Below are positions 48,101 through 58,773 of a stretch of DNA of 64,000 bases, piece by piece. Under the pieces are notes generated by a model. That model saw only the letters and a program-made list of their open reading frames with translations, ran no database searches and was not told the origin of the DNA. The DNA comes from Cladobotryum mycophilum (Eukaryota; Ascomycota; Sordariomycetes; Hypocreales; Hypocreaceae). Each line of letters starts with the position of its first letter. Positions within the stretch are counted from its first letter, which is position 1. A program made the translations under genes and the position numbers. Location: the NCBI GenBank assembly GCA_036429605.1, contig JAVFKD010000003.1, forward strand, positions 124,001 to 188,000, given 5' to 3'.

Positions 48101-51100
48101 GCTGCTGTAACGGACTTGCGCCTCCTCCTGTCCTGGAATCTCGACGTCGACGCCCGAAAACCCCGTACATCTCAGTCGTTCATCCCATTGTTTAACAGAT
48201 AAACATGGGCTATGTGGTGAGCGCGGCTCGTGCTGAACAGGACTCCACCATCCTTTGAGCAGTCCAAAGGCAACAGCGATGATGCTTTCGGGATCTGTCG
48301 TCTCGAAAAGGAGAAATTTGCCGCCAGTCTTGAGGAGTTTTCGAACATTACGCAAGGACTCATCGAGGTAATCCGTAGCATGGAGTACGTGCGACGCAAT
48401 AATGAGGTCGTAGCTCCCAGGAGTAAAAGACTGGGTGGCAGGATCTCTTGAAATATTGCAGATTTTGAAGTTCATTTTGCTTGCATAATCGTGAAATTTG
48501 ATGCGTGCTTGACTGAAGAATGATGGCGAAATATCCGTATAGTCGTATCGAGCCCATTTCTTAACGCCATCACTACCCATCTTCTCTAGTAAGCGTAACG
48601 TCTGGCCTCCTGTGCCTGCTCCGACTTCAAGAATCTTCATTGATGGATTTTTGAAGCACAGAAGATTTAAAAATTGAGATGCAGGATAAGAATGATGATC
48701 ATTTGGCAGCATCTGCTCGTAATACCGATTGATGAGGCCGTCACTGAACATAATCTGTAGAGGATCAACTTCCCCATGTAGAACCTTGACAATATTGCGT
48801 CCGACAGTCATAAAGAATAATCCGTCAACTGTGGAGTCTGCCACTCGACGGATGAGCTGTTCTCGGGCCTTGGGATTATTAAGTAGCTCATGGACGCAAT
48901 TGTAATCGACCAGCAAATCTCCATTGCGAAGTCGTCTCTGTTGAAACTTCATCCAATTGACATAGCACTGAAAGTGCTGTTCAAGCTGGAAAGACGATCC
49001 TTGTTTATCGATGAATATACAAGCCTCCTCAATGAACGTCATGATTGCCAAGGTTAAAGATCTCCATGTCTCTGCTTCACCTGGCCCTTGAGGTGGTCGA
49101 CCATTAGTGCAGTAAAAAGATATCTGCTCGTTGTTCATCAACTTGATGTCAGGTTTCCAAACAAGTTGAGTGCACAGATTTCGCGGCTTGGCTTCCCCAT
49201 GGAAAGGGGACTTAATTCCATTATCGATGAACGCAGTCTCCAGCCCGTAGAGATAAACAAGCGGATAAGTAGAGTCGTTGGTGGTGCCGACGACGTGCCC
49301 TAATGCTCCTCGATATCCATTGAGGGTACCATCTACCATAACAGACAGCTTTCCGCAATTTAGGCTAGCATTGCTGCAATCTACCCATATTTTTGCAACG
49401 CGAACTGGAACCATGGTGGGTGAATCGCCGTGGGATTGAGAGAGGGCAGCTATGAGTAGCTGTGCCATGCCATCCATTACTGTAGGGTGGATGCTGTATG
49501 AACTACTCGACGCTTTTGTTCCTATGGACTTCCAAGTTTCCGTATCCAGCTGGGCCATTGCCTCACCATTGTTACTCAAGCGGAGTTTGTCGAGATTTTG
49601 GAAGGTTGGGCCATATTGAATTTCTGAGGTTTTGATAGTAGTATAGTAATCGGCCATTGTCGGTTTGCAAACTTGATGAATGCGCTTAAACCAGTCATGT
49701 GAAGCCCATGGACCAGAAGACACAACTTGGTCGCGATCTGTTGCATTAACAACCGCCTTTATGAGCCCGTGGCAGCATTCCAAGTAACTACCATTATCCA
49801 TGACAAAGATGCGAAACTGGGACCATGCATTTTGGGAGATAATGTTGGGTTCTTGCGTCGAGAGGGTTGACTGGGTCTCAATCTGGCCACTCCCACGGGA
49901 AAGGCGTATAGGATGTGAGAAAACAACATCTTTGATATAGACACCATGCAAATTCACCTTGTCACTAATCAGTTGCTTAAGAGCTTCTATAGCCATGGTA
50001 ATATAACCAGCAGCTGGAAAGACGATCTCGCCAGCAATTAAGTGGTCCTCAAGCCAGGGAACCTCGGCCAAGCGCATAACGTTCCGCCATTGCGCCACTT
50101 GCGGGTTCCAGTCGAGGCTTCTCAAACCAAAAAGATCATTCCGAGCCACCTCCTGGAAGCGGAAATTTGAGCTCAATCTCCCCTCTCGCCAGTAACTTTG
50201 CTGGTGATTGAATGGATATCTTGGCACATGTAGAGGTGTTGGCCTTGGATTGCTGTTGAGTCCATTGACTTCCAACATGTTTACCTAGTATCCAGAGCAA
50301 TAAAGAACTCCAATAGCATTCAACAACGAGTTTGACGCATCCTGACCACGGACAAGAGAGGGGATATACGTCGGCTTATGAGAGCCGTCAAACGATTCCA
50401 GGCTCTCACGAACAGGACCTCGAAGCGCGCTATGAGGTCCGATCTCTAGTACATGAGCCACTTGAAGATTATGTACCACATCTTTGCCAAGTTTTTTGCG
50501 TGGCTGGAGAGTAGCAGATAGTAAGAGCTTATTAAATGCGGCAGCGAACTCCACGGTTGAAGTCAGGTTGCGCACCCAGTATTCCGACGTGATAAGTGTT
50601 TGTGAAGTTACTAAATCTCCTGTAACTGAGGAAATCATTTGCACTGCCCGTGAGCTCTCTGCGCTTTCGAGCGCTCCAATAGAATCGGCGTACTGATCGA
50701 TAATCGGCTCCATGAAAGAGGAATGATAGGCGATTGGCACTCGGAGTTGTCTGGTAAAAATCCCGTCCCTGTGAAGCAAATCACGTAACTTGTTTAGTTG
50801 CGGAATTGACCCTGTCAATGTGATGCTTCCCGGACTGTTAACGCAACCAATATCGACACTGAGTGCACCCTCAGTTTCCCGTAAACGCTGAAAATATGGG
50901 ATGATGTCGTTCTTGGAGAGCCCAACAGCCATCATTGATAGATTAGCATTTTTCGATGCGAGAGTAGATGAAAGCATTCCGCGGTAATACGCAGCCCTAA
51001 CAGCTGAGGCATGCGACAGTGAGCCGGCGGCATAAGCAGCTGCGATCTCTCCAGATGAATGACCAAGAACAACCGTCGGTGAAATACCGAAGCTCGCCAA

Positions 51101-52594
51101 TAAATCCACAAGCGCAATCTGAAGACATGTTGTCACGGGTTGACTGAACTCAGCCTTGTCAATATCCACTTGATCATCTGTCCCATCCATGATCTTGAGC
51201 AGCGACCATGAACAACCAATCTTGTTTAGGTGCTCGTCTGAGGCATAAACACTCCGTCGGAACAAAGGAAAGTCGAGGAGCGATCTCCCCATCCCTAGAT
51301 ACTGCGCTCCTTGCCCAGTGAATAAAAAGGCCACACGTGCATTCACGGTTACTTTAACTGGGACTGCAGGCATCGCTTGCTTATGGTTAGGCTCCTTGTC
51401 GCTCTCAGTAACGGCAAAGCTCCTCCATGAAAATTGACTTCTTTTGATTGCCAAGGTGTAGGCGAGATCATTCATTTGAGACCTGTCAAGGCGTTTGATG
51501 TACTCGTAATATGCGCTTGACAGCCTCTGCGCCCCAGCTTGATCTGGGGCAGACCAGAAAAGCAATTTCGGGCGCGTATTGTTGGCCTCATCGGGAACGA
51601 CATTCTGGCTCATTATCGTTTCCAGATTCAATGTGCCTTGAGTCAGGGACGGCGTCGCCTGTGTACGGTGAAAACCCATATGACCGTTAAGCTTTAAAAA
51701 GTGGTAGGCATCGTCGAGAATCGCTACTGCATTGGTTCCCCCGAACCCAAACGAATTAACCTGCAATTTGTCAGTAACGGATGACTAGTTAGTATAGCAC
51801 AGAAGACACTCACACATGCTCGACGGACATTGCACGCTGGCCAAGGAACAGCCTCCGTTGGGAACTATTTCGCTCGGGTTAGTAACTGCTAACATAACAG
51901 TGAGGCCTTCAAAGCTTACTCGAAGATGAAATTTTCTGGTATCAATAAGCTTGTTAAGGGATTGAAATCTAGCAATGGGAGGTATTACTCCATTTTCAAT
52001 AACTAATATAGCTTTTATAAGACCTGCAAGACCGCTACAACCCTCTAAGTGACCAATGCTTGCCTTCACAGCACCGATGTATAGGGGGTTGTCAAAGCTG
52101 CGATATTTTGAGAATGCGCTACCAATAGCATTCGCCTCAACAGGGTCGCCAACGGGGGTTCCAGTTCCGTGAGCCTCGAAGAATCGAGTAGGTTCCATGT
52201 CAATCTTGGCCTGTTGGTAGGTCCTCTCGATGAGGTCAATTTGCGATTGGAGACTTGGCTGCGTGATGCCTGGGGTTCGTCCATCCTGATTCGACCCAGT
52301 ATTGCGGATTACAGCTCGAATGGTATCACTATCTCGCAGTGCATCTCCGAGACGTTTGATAACAATCATGGCAATCCCTTCGCCACGCGCGTAGCCGTTA
52401 GCCCGCTCATCAAAACTCCAGCAACGGCTATCCTTTGACAGAAAATTAAAATCTGTCATCAGTTTCATGAAATTTGGATGGAAAACCAGATTTGCTCCGC
52501 CAACAAGGGCCTGAAGAGATTTAGTAAATGATGCATTGGACAGGCTAAAGGCGTACCATTGATGAGTTTCCAGCACGAAGATCTTGACAGGCAA

Positions 52595-52602
52595 GATGCA
52601 CT
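52595..52602. repeat. 8-bp target-site duplication, left copy
   Basis: GATGCACT, identical to 55773-55780 and directly outside the terminal repeat of the hAT element. Confidence 0.93.
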
Positions 52603-52625
52603 CAGTGAAGCAATCCGATCAAACA
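52603..52625 (+). repeat. hAT terminal inverted repeat, left
   Basis: 23 bp, a perfect inverted match to 55750-55772; subterminal sequence then diverges. Confidence 0.93.
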
Positions 52626-52867
52626 AATCAAATCCGGGCCCTGGATTTGCGTATTTGAAGCTTTGGTGATAGTATGTTTGTTTGTTTGCTCGATTTGATG
52701 GTATTTGAATTGTCTCAGGGTTGTAAAATGAAACTATCGTGAAGCTATTTATATATTATTTTCTAAGCATTGCTATGGGCTCTTTTCTTCGTTATCCACA
52801 CCGTTTTCTTACCTTCGATCGCCGGTTTTCTTTTTGATTCGTGATCACCTCATTTACTAATAGTTTA

Positions 52868-55359
52868 TCAAGAGAGAGTAACGCCTCCTAAGGATACTGC
52901 GCCCTGCCGTATCCAGCTCTTCATGCATTCCAATTGCTCAAGGGTTCCTGATTTCATCAAGAGCCTCTGTGACGAGAGCGTTAGCTTGGCTTGACTGAAA
53001 GTTCTCTCGCATTCAGCTGCCATTGCGGGAATAGCAAGAAGGTCTAATGCAAGCTGACTAAGTGTTGGAAATAAGGTTTGCTGTGATATCCACCATTGTA
53101 CAGGATCATCAACTTCTCGCGGTTGAGGTAGTTGGAGATATCGCTCAAGCTCGGAGATTTGATCAGGCTCCTTTGGCGTTGTGTTCGTCATCCACTGGTG
53201 GAACCTGGAGGGCTCCTTTCGTGATAAAAACATAGGCTGAGGAACCGGGGGGTTGGAGGTTGATCAATAACAAAGAGGTTATCGTGTTGACGATACCACT
53301 GCTCCCAATAGCGTTCCAAACCCTCAATAGCATTATCAAACCAAATCGCTTGATCAGGATCATTCCACCGCTTCTTAAGCCATCGGAAATTATATTGTGG
53401 ATGTAGTATCACAGAAGCAGCGAAAAGGGGCGAGTCCCCAAGCTTTGTATAGTAATTGTTTAATTTCTTCCACGCATTTGTAATTGATAGCCGAAGATAG
53501 GCTTTGGAGTCAGCTTGAAGCCCTTGAAGTCGCCTGAATTGATCTTGCCGCTCGTCGGATTGGTATTCGGCTCGTATGTGCTGGGGGAGACTCTGCCACG
53601 AGGCCATCGGAAGCGACTGTGATCTTGGTGTATTTTGCTGTGATAATTGCCTTTGAGAACGTGTTGATGCCCTCTTTGTCACTAACGGCATTTGGCTTGA
53701 AGTCTGTTCAATTTGCTCGTCAGTTGGGCTATCAAAAAATGCCTTCCAAAACTCAAGATCATCAAGAAGATACTCAATGCCGGTCAGGACTTCCCAAAGC
53801 TGGCCAAATCCGCCGGCCTTGGCGCGGCTTTGACACTGCATTGTCTGCTCATAAAGAGGCTCGAGGATCGCCTTGACCTCTGTGAGAAGCCGCCAATCCT
53901 CAATTATGAGAACATCTTCATTTGGAATTCGATTCGATGGATCAGGCTCGAGCTGGCTTCCATGGATGAAGGCTTGGATGTGTGCCTGCTTTTTAATAGC
54001 ACGATCAAGCATTAGATAAGTCGAATTCCATCGTGTATCGTTGTTCATAATAACCTCAAGCTCTTTATCCGATTCCTCGAAGAGTACAAAGTCCTCTGTA
54101 TTAAGCTCGTGGGCGCTGTGTTGGAAGCGTTCACTTCGCTGTGGAGAGCTTCGAATAAACTTCACAATGTTCCGAAGCTTTCCAATTGGCCCCCTCCTTC
54201 TCCAATGCCTAAGATCTTTATCAATATCCTTAAGAGCCTCATAATGCTGTGATTCTTGCTCAAAGGTCTCACTATCCTCTCCATAAAGAAAAGCCCGACC
54301 AACTAGGTTAAGAATATGACCAAAGCATCGCATTCGACGGTCAGAAGCATCTGAGGGCATCATCATAGGGTTCAGAAGCTGGAAGAGATGTTGTATACAG
54401 GTATCATTATTTGTGGCATTATCACAGATAATAGTACCAACGCGATCTTCAATATCCCAATCTTGGATGACTTTATGGAGTGTTGATGCGATATTATTGC
54501 CGGTATGAGCCCCATACTGTTGCCGGAGGGCAAGAAGGCGATGTTGATGTATTCCATTAGGGTCTGTGAAGTGTGCAACAATGCCATTTATTGCAAGCCT
54601 ATTTGGCGAGGTCCAGAGGTCAAAGCCAAGATGCACCTTCGTCAGGGCATTCTGAAGCTCATCACGAATAATTTTCTTATTGTCATTGAAGATAGTATCT
54701 AGCATTTGACGTTGGTTTGTTCTATTCAATGATAACCCAGAAAAAAGCTGCATATTAAGATCCATCATCAAGCTGCGGATAAAAGGATCGTCAAATGTAT
54801 TGAACGCTTCATTGGAGTTGATGATATAACCAAGGGCTAGCTCATGAAGCTTATGGACTTGGTTCTTTGGAAAAACCGTAGATATTCGAGTTCGTTTCGG
54901 GGGAGGCTGATCATCGGTATCAGAGCTTGTAGTCGAGCCGCCGGATAGAGATCGATAGATTCGATGAGCCCGTTGAAGATGCTCTTTTGCAGAAGTCGTA
55001 GCTGATGCCTTAAAGGGCTTAGAATGACCCATATGATCACATCGTCGGCAGACCCAGAAAGCATCGCCTAAGAGATAAGGTTAACTAAATAAAAACGCGA
55101 TAAAAGAGAGCTTACCATATTGATCTAAAGGCGTAATTTCCCGTATAAAGATCCCTTCATTTACGATCCAGCTGGTCCGGCCTCGTGAGCCTTTCTTGCT
55201 CATCAAATCGTCGTTCACGTATCGTTTTCCCTTCCAAGTGGCGACCAGCATGTTATTGAAGGTCTCGCAAGCTCGAGGGTTATCTTGGGAGGGCGGTATT
55301 AGCTGCTGGATAATGCCGCGAGGGCGCGATGCATTAAAAACCGTGAGACTCATCGTCAA
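52868..55359 (-). CDS. hAT transposase with BED zinc finger, apparent frameshift
   Basis: Cut-and-paste transposase. Exon 1 (55116-55359) starts MTMSLTVFNASRPRG; a 48-nt intron joins it to 55067 and onwards. The BED-type finger spans the junction (WVCRRCDHMGH...HLQRAH). The catalytic RNase-H-like core follows (TDPNGIHQHRLLALRQ, IGTIICDNATNND, MRCFGHILNLVG, NNDTRWNSTYLMLDRA) and a C-terminal hAT dimerisation domain (YLQLPQPREVDDPVQWW, PAMAAECERTFSQAKL). The frame changes at a G6 run (53247-53252, C6 on the coding strand) just before the dimerisation domain; one extra base gives a continuous 814-residue protein. If the shift is real this copy is probably non-autonomous. Confidence 0.88.
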
Positions 55360-55504
55360 GGCCAGGGTAAGGTGGTTAAGGCTGTGATGTTGTAATTGTG
55401 GTGTTGATCATAAGAGGCATCACGAACGCGATGTGATAAAAACGCGAAAAAGAATAGTATGAGCTTAAACCTTATTGCCCAAAAAAGGTAACTAACCAAT
55501 CAAA

Positions 55505-55579
55505 AGCCCGTATAGTCTAATGGTATCGTAATTAGTCATAATAGCTAAAAGGTTGTAGGTTTAAATCCCAAGTTTATCC
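55505..55579 (+). other. tRNA-like sequence with pol III A and B boxes inside the hAT element
   Basis: An A-box-like TAGTCTAATGG (55513-55523) and a B-box-like GGTTTAAATCC (55558-55568) are spaced as in a tRNA gene, in a 75-nt stretch that reads like a tRNA with C-to-T changes. The acceptor and T stems do not pair properly, so it is not a working tRNA. It could be a decayed tRNA, a SINE head or chance. Confidence 0.4.
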
Positions 55580-55749
55580 ACCCAAATTCTATCATTTTGT
55601 ACTAAAAATAGCTACGGAAAGGATATATTCCGAGACATTCTACCTACCCTAAATTTGATAAATATATCAAATATTCAGCCTTGAACAATTACTTATTTGG
55701 GACTGTGAATAGCTTTAAATTATTTGTTTGTTTGGTTGTTTGTTTATTA

Positions 55750-55772
55750 TGTTTGATCGGATTGCTTCACTG
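55750..55772 (-). repeat. hAT terminal inverted repeat, right
   Basis: Perfect inverted match to 52603-52625. Confidence 0.93.
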
Positions 55773-55780
55773 GATGCACT
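55773..55780. repeat. 8-bp target-site duplication, right copy
   Basis: GATGCACT, identical to 52595-52602. It lies 17 bp from the codon of the KS active-site Cys. Confidence 0.93.
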
Positions 55781-56430
55781 GCGAGCAGGCTGCTGGAACA
55801 GGCTGAATCCAAGTTCATTGATGTTCCCTTGAAGTTGAAGAACCAACTCAAACGATTCGCCAACATTGACGTGGCAACTCCCATAATAGCATGTTTCTGT
55901 TCCACCTGGTAGTCTTGTTGCATGATACTGGCATAGTCAGTAGCGAAGCATCCAGTGTATACCGAGGTAGTGGAGCCGGAGCACTGATTCAAAGAGATTC
56001 CAGCATTCTCTAGCGCATGGTAAGCAGTTTCCAGCAACTTCCTGTGCTGCGGGTCCATGCAGGCTGCTTCTGCTGGGGTAATGGAGAAGAAGGGGGCATC
56101 AAAGGTATCCAAGTCGTCCTTCACAAAGTGTCCTCCGCGGACAGGTATCTTGTAAATCCTTGGTCAGCACTGATGTTTTCTTGTTACAAAGGTAGGGAGA
56201 GCTGGAAGACCTACAGAGCTGGGCCTGTCCTCATCAGGATGATATAGCGCATCAATATTCAACCTACTACGAGGGAATTCAGTGCTTGCTGATCTTCCGT
56301 CGCATATCATTTGCCAAAATGACTCTTCTGACGTCGCATCTTGAGGGAATTCAAAGGCGAGACCAATTACTGCTAAAGGCTCACAACCCTCACTCTCGGA
56401 GGCAGTAGCTTGGTTTGTTGTCATATTCAA

Positions 56431-57235
56431 TAGCTTGGTTTGGTCGGTGACAACACCAGTTGCAAGTAATAAGTATAATCAACAATAAAGATATATTGCA
56501 GGACTCATTCATTCTCGGAAGAGGTAGAAATTAGATCTATTTAGGAATTTCGTATTTTTGACCAACCTTGCCGCAACAATTTTCCGATTGAGTATAAGGC
56601 GGTTGCTTGCCATCCTCTTACGCATCGAGGTCAGCATATTTACCGGTGTTGACTGTCATCACTGTCAGCTATACGTCAATGCACTGATATTATGCACTTG
56701 TATTCTTAAAGTGGACAATAAATGAGCGGAACTGATGTCTCGGGGCTTGTGCCGCTCTTGGTATGCAGAAGGGGATAACAATCCTGCGGTGGCTGTTAAC
56801 TCTGACACAATTCAATCACACGTTGGCCTCACTGTTATCCCATGCATGGAGCGTCCCTAAATGTCTCATCCATCGCGCGTAGCAAATGCAACTTTTCAAG
56901 AACGTAAAGGTCGCCTGCAGTCTCGCTGCATGCATTACCCCATTGATCTAACCTTCAAGACCCCTCGACAATAATGGAGATAATCCTACGTCTGTTCACC
57001 CAACACTCTGTGACATACATGGTATTTCCTTGGCCACGAGACCTAGATATTTCACCGAGACACGGCCGCCAGATTGTGGAACTGGTATTAGGGGAGAGAC
57101 AACTTCAAGATACTGTTATCACATCACTGTACATGACGCTAAGGGATAGGGATAAAAAAACTCAGAACCTGCTGTTGGGACCCATCTAGTCATACACCCC
57201 CTCTTGACTAGACATGACAACATAATCCAAACACG
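56431..57235. other. divergent promoter region, PKS and FSH1 hydrolase
   Basis: 805 bp between the PKS start (minus) and the hydrolase start (plus), suitable for shared control. The frame at 56974-57189 shows no family features. No regulator site could be fixed by eye. Confidence 0.4.
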
Positions 57236-58042
57236 ATGCGACAAGCAGAGAGCCTCGAAGTATCAAGGTTTAAGGTCTTGTGCCTCCATGGAGCCGGGAC
57301 CAACAGCGATGTAGGTGTAGGGTAGTTTGTTCTGATGACAGGATTGTCGCGCTGACGTGATAATATTAACAGATCTTTGAGAGCCAAACCGGTAAGAAGC
57401 ACCTATCTAATGTGGTGAGTGTGCAAGTACTTACATACAGATTGAAACACAGCGGCATTACGATATAGGCTTGGGTTAGAGGAAGTCCAATGCGACTTTG
57501 TGGAAGGAGCACATCTATGGCCGGCTGCACCAGGTATCAAGGAGACCTTTGGTTATCACCAGAATTTTTATTCTTACTCGGATGGAACCGCGCAAAGCGT
57601 TATAACGGCAGTCAACGATCTTGCAGAATACGTGGAGGACAATGGTCCATTTGATGCTGTGATGGGATTCTCGCTTGGGGCGGGCCTTGTTGCCACACTT
57701 CTCCTCCGGTCCGGGCTGAAACAGACCGCTATCAAGAGTGCTATCTTCTTATCTGCGTGTTCACCCTGTGATTGGGGTGCACTAGAGCAAGGAAGGCTGC
57801 GCTTCTTGACGGCTGAAGACGCTGTGAACATTATTGGAATTCCGACTGTCCACTCCTGGAGTCACCTAGACACGATAAATCCTGGGCAGAGCGAGCAATT
57901 GTTACGGATTTGTGACAAGAAAACTTGCACAGAAGTGCGACATAATGCCGGTCATAATGTTCCCAACCAGGTCGGCGAAGTTGGTGCCCTTGCGACTGCA
58001 ATTAAACGTATGCTCGCTGGTTTGCGCTCAGAGTCTGATTAG
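57236..58042 (+). CDS. FSH1-type serine hydrolase (likely trans-acting thioesterase)
   Basis: Alpha/beta hydrolase of the fungal FSH1 family, which includes LovG-like enzymes that release HR-PKS products from the ACP. Motifs: FKVLCLHGAGTNSD, IFESQTAALR, CDFVEGAHLWPAAPGI, the nucleophile Ser in GPFDAVMGFSLGAGL and the His in NAGHNVP. Three exons, 57236-57310, 57373-57391 (19-nt microexon) and 57453-58042, join in frame to 227 residues, normal family length. It is divergent from the broken HR-PKS that itself lacks a release domain, so release of that polyketide is the likely former job (inference from context). No lesion was seen. Confidence 0.88.
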
Positions 58043-58773
58043 ATTCCACATGTCCATCTGGCGAAGCATATCAGAACTCGTGTGCAATCAAACTTAGTCT
58101 AATATTGAGATCATGATGACAGTTATGAGTTGGATATTTATTAAATGCAGAGGAAGCAATGTTGTGGGTCTCTAAGTACTACACGTAGAGCACTGCTGCC
58201 GGAAGAAAAGACAAATGTCCCGTCCCTATTATTATTCAATACATATTATAGTAATCTTATGTAAAACGGTGTTTGCCGTTCCCTGCATGGGGATGCTTCG
58301 TAATTACCTTACTTGTGTTGTTGAATATTTACTTATCTAGTCTTAAGTAGCTGGCATAAATTTATGCCAGCAGCTCACAATAAGCACTACATTGAAGGAT
58401 TTTGTGCAAGGAATTAATTGAGCCAAATTCTGCCTCGTTAAGTTTTCTACACTCGTTATACTTCTAAACTATGTCTTGTTGCCAATCGACAGAGAATGAA
58501 GTGCTGGTTACATGATCCCGATTGCGTACACTAATTCTTCGATAGTCTGAGTTGATATCAGGAGTTGGTCACAAGAGAGTGAATAAACGCACAATTAGTA
58601 GCTATATCGTGACTTTCTCGCAGGTAGGCATTGATTGGTGACGGTTTCGATTTTTAGTCCCTTTCTAACTGTGATTGTCGCGTCTCTTTAAGGGGTTTCC
58701 CTCCTCGGCGCCGGATAAACCCTTAGAACCGGCCACTGCCGCGCTGGCATATGATAGTTGATTTCTCGGGTGA
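58043..58773. other. intergenic, 3' flanks
   Basis: Convergent spacer between the FSH1 hydrolase and the PTH11-like gene; nothing coding recognised. Confidence 0.4.

Larger units (their letters stand above)
52603..55772 (-). mobile_element. hAT superfamily DNA transposon, 3,170 bp
   Basis: Bounded by perfect 23-bp terminal inverted repeats (52603-52625 and 55750-55772) beginning CAGTGAAGCAATCCGATCAA, and flanked by a perfect 8-bp direct duplication GATGCACT; 8-bp duplications are diagnostic of hAT insertion. It carries a BED-finger transposase read in the same direction as the host PKS. Between the transposase start and the right-hand repeat is a tRNA-like stretch. The insertion lies inside the KS domain of the PKS. 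Identical terminal repeats and duplication suggest a fairly recent insertion. Confidence 0.95.
45122..56430 (-). pseudogene. highly reducing type I PKS, interrupted by a hAT element
   Basis: Iterative HR-PKS (KS-AT-DH-cMT-ER-KR-ACP) with no terminal release domain. KS starts at 56430 (EPLAVIGLAFEFPQD); its active Cys codon (DSACSSSL) is at 55798-55800. The KS is split at 55772/52603 by a transposon and resumes with EAHGTGTPVGDP and GHLEGCSG. AT has FTGQGAQY and GHSSG. DH has WLEDHLIAG and HPTVMDGMAQ. cMT has LEVGAGTGGQ. ER has LIHGGARCESQMAIHLA, lacking the usual glycine-rich NADPH motif. KR has IAGGLGGLG and an SSINGILG..NYSAGN catalytic region. ACP has YGIDSLVAID. Introns include 56149-56214 and 45986-46066. 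A second lesion is an in-frame TAG at 50285-50287 between AT and DH. No full-length product can be made from this copy. Confidence 0.93.

Noticed and set aside
39069..56430. A single fused PKS-NRPS hybrid gene on the minus strand
   Set aside because: The NRPS lies downstream of a PKS that ends with an ACP and stop; about 1.5 kb of noncoding spacer separates them and the NRPS lacks the front of its C domain.
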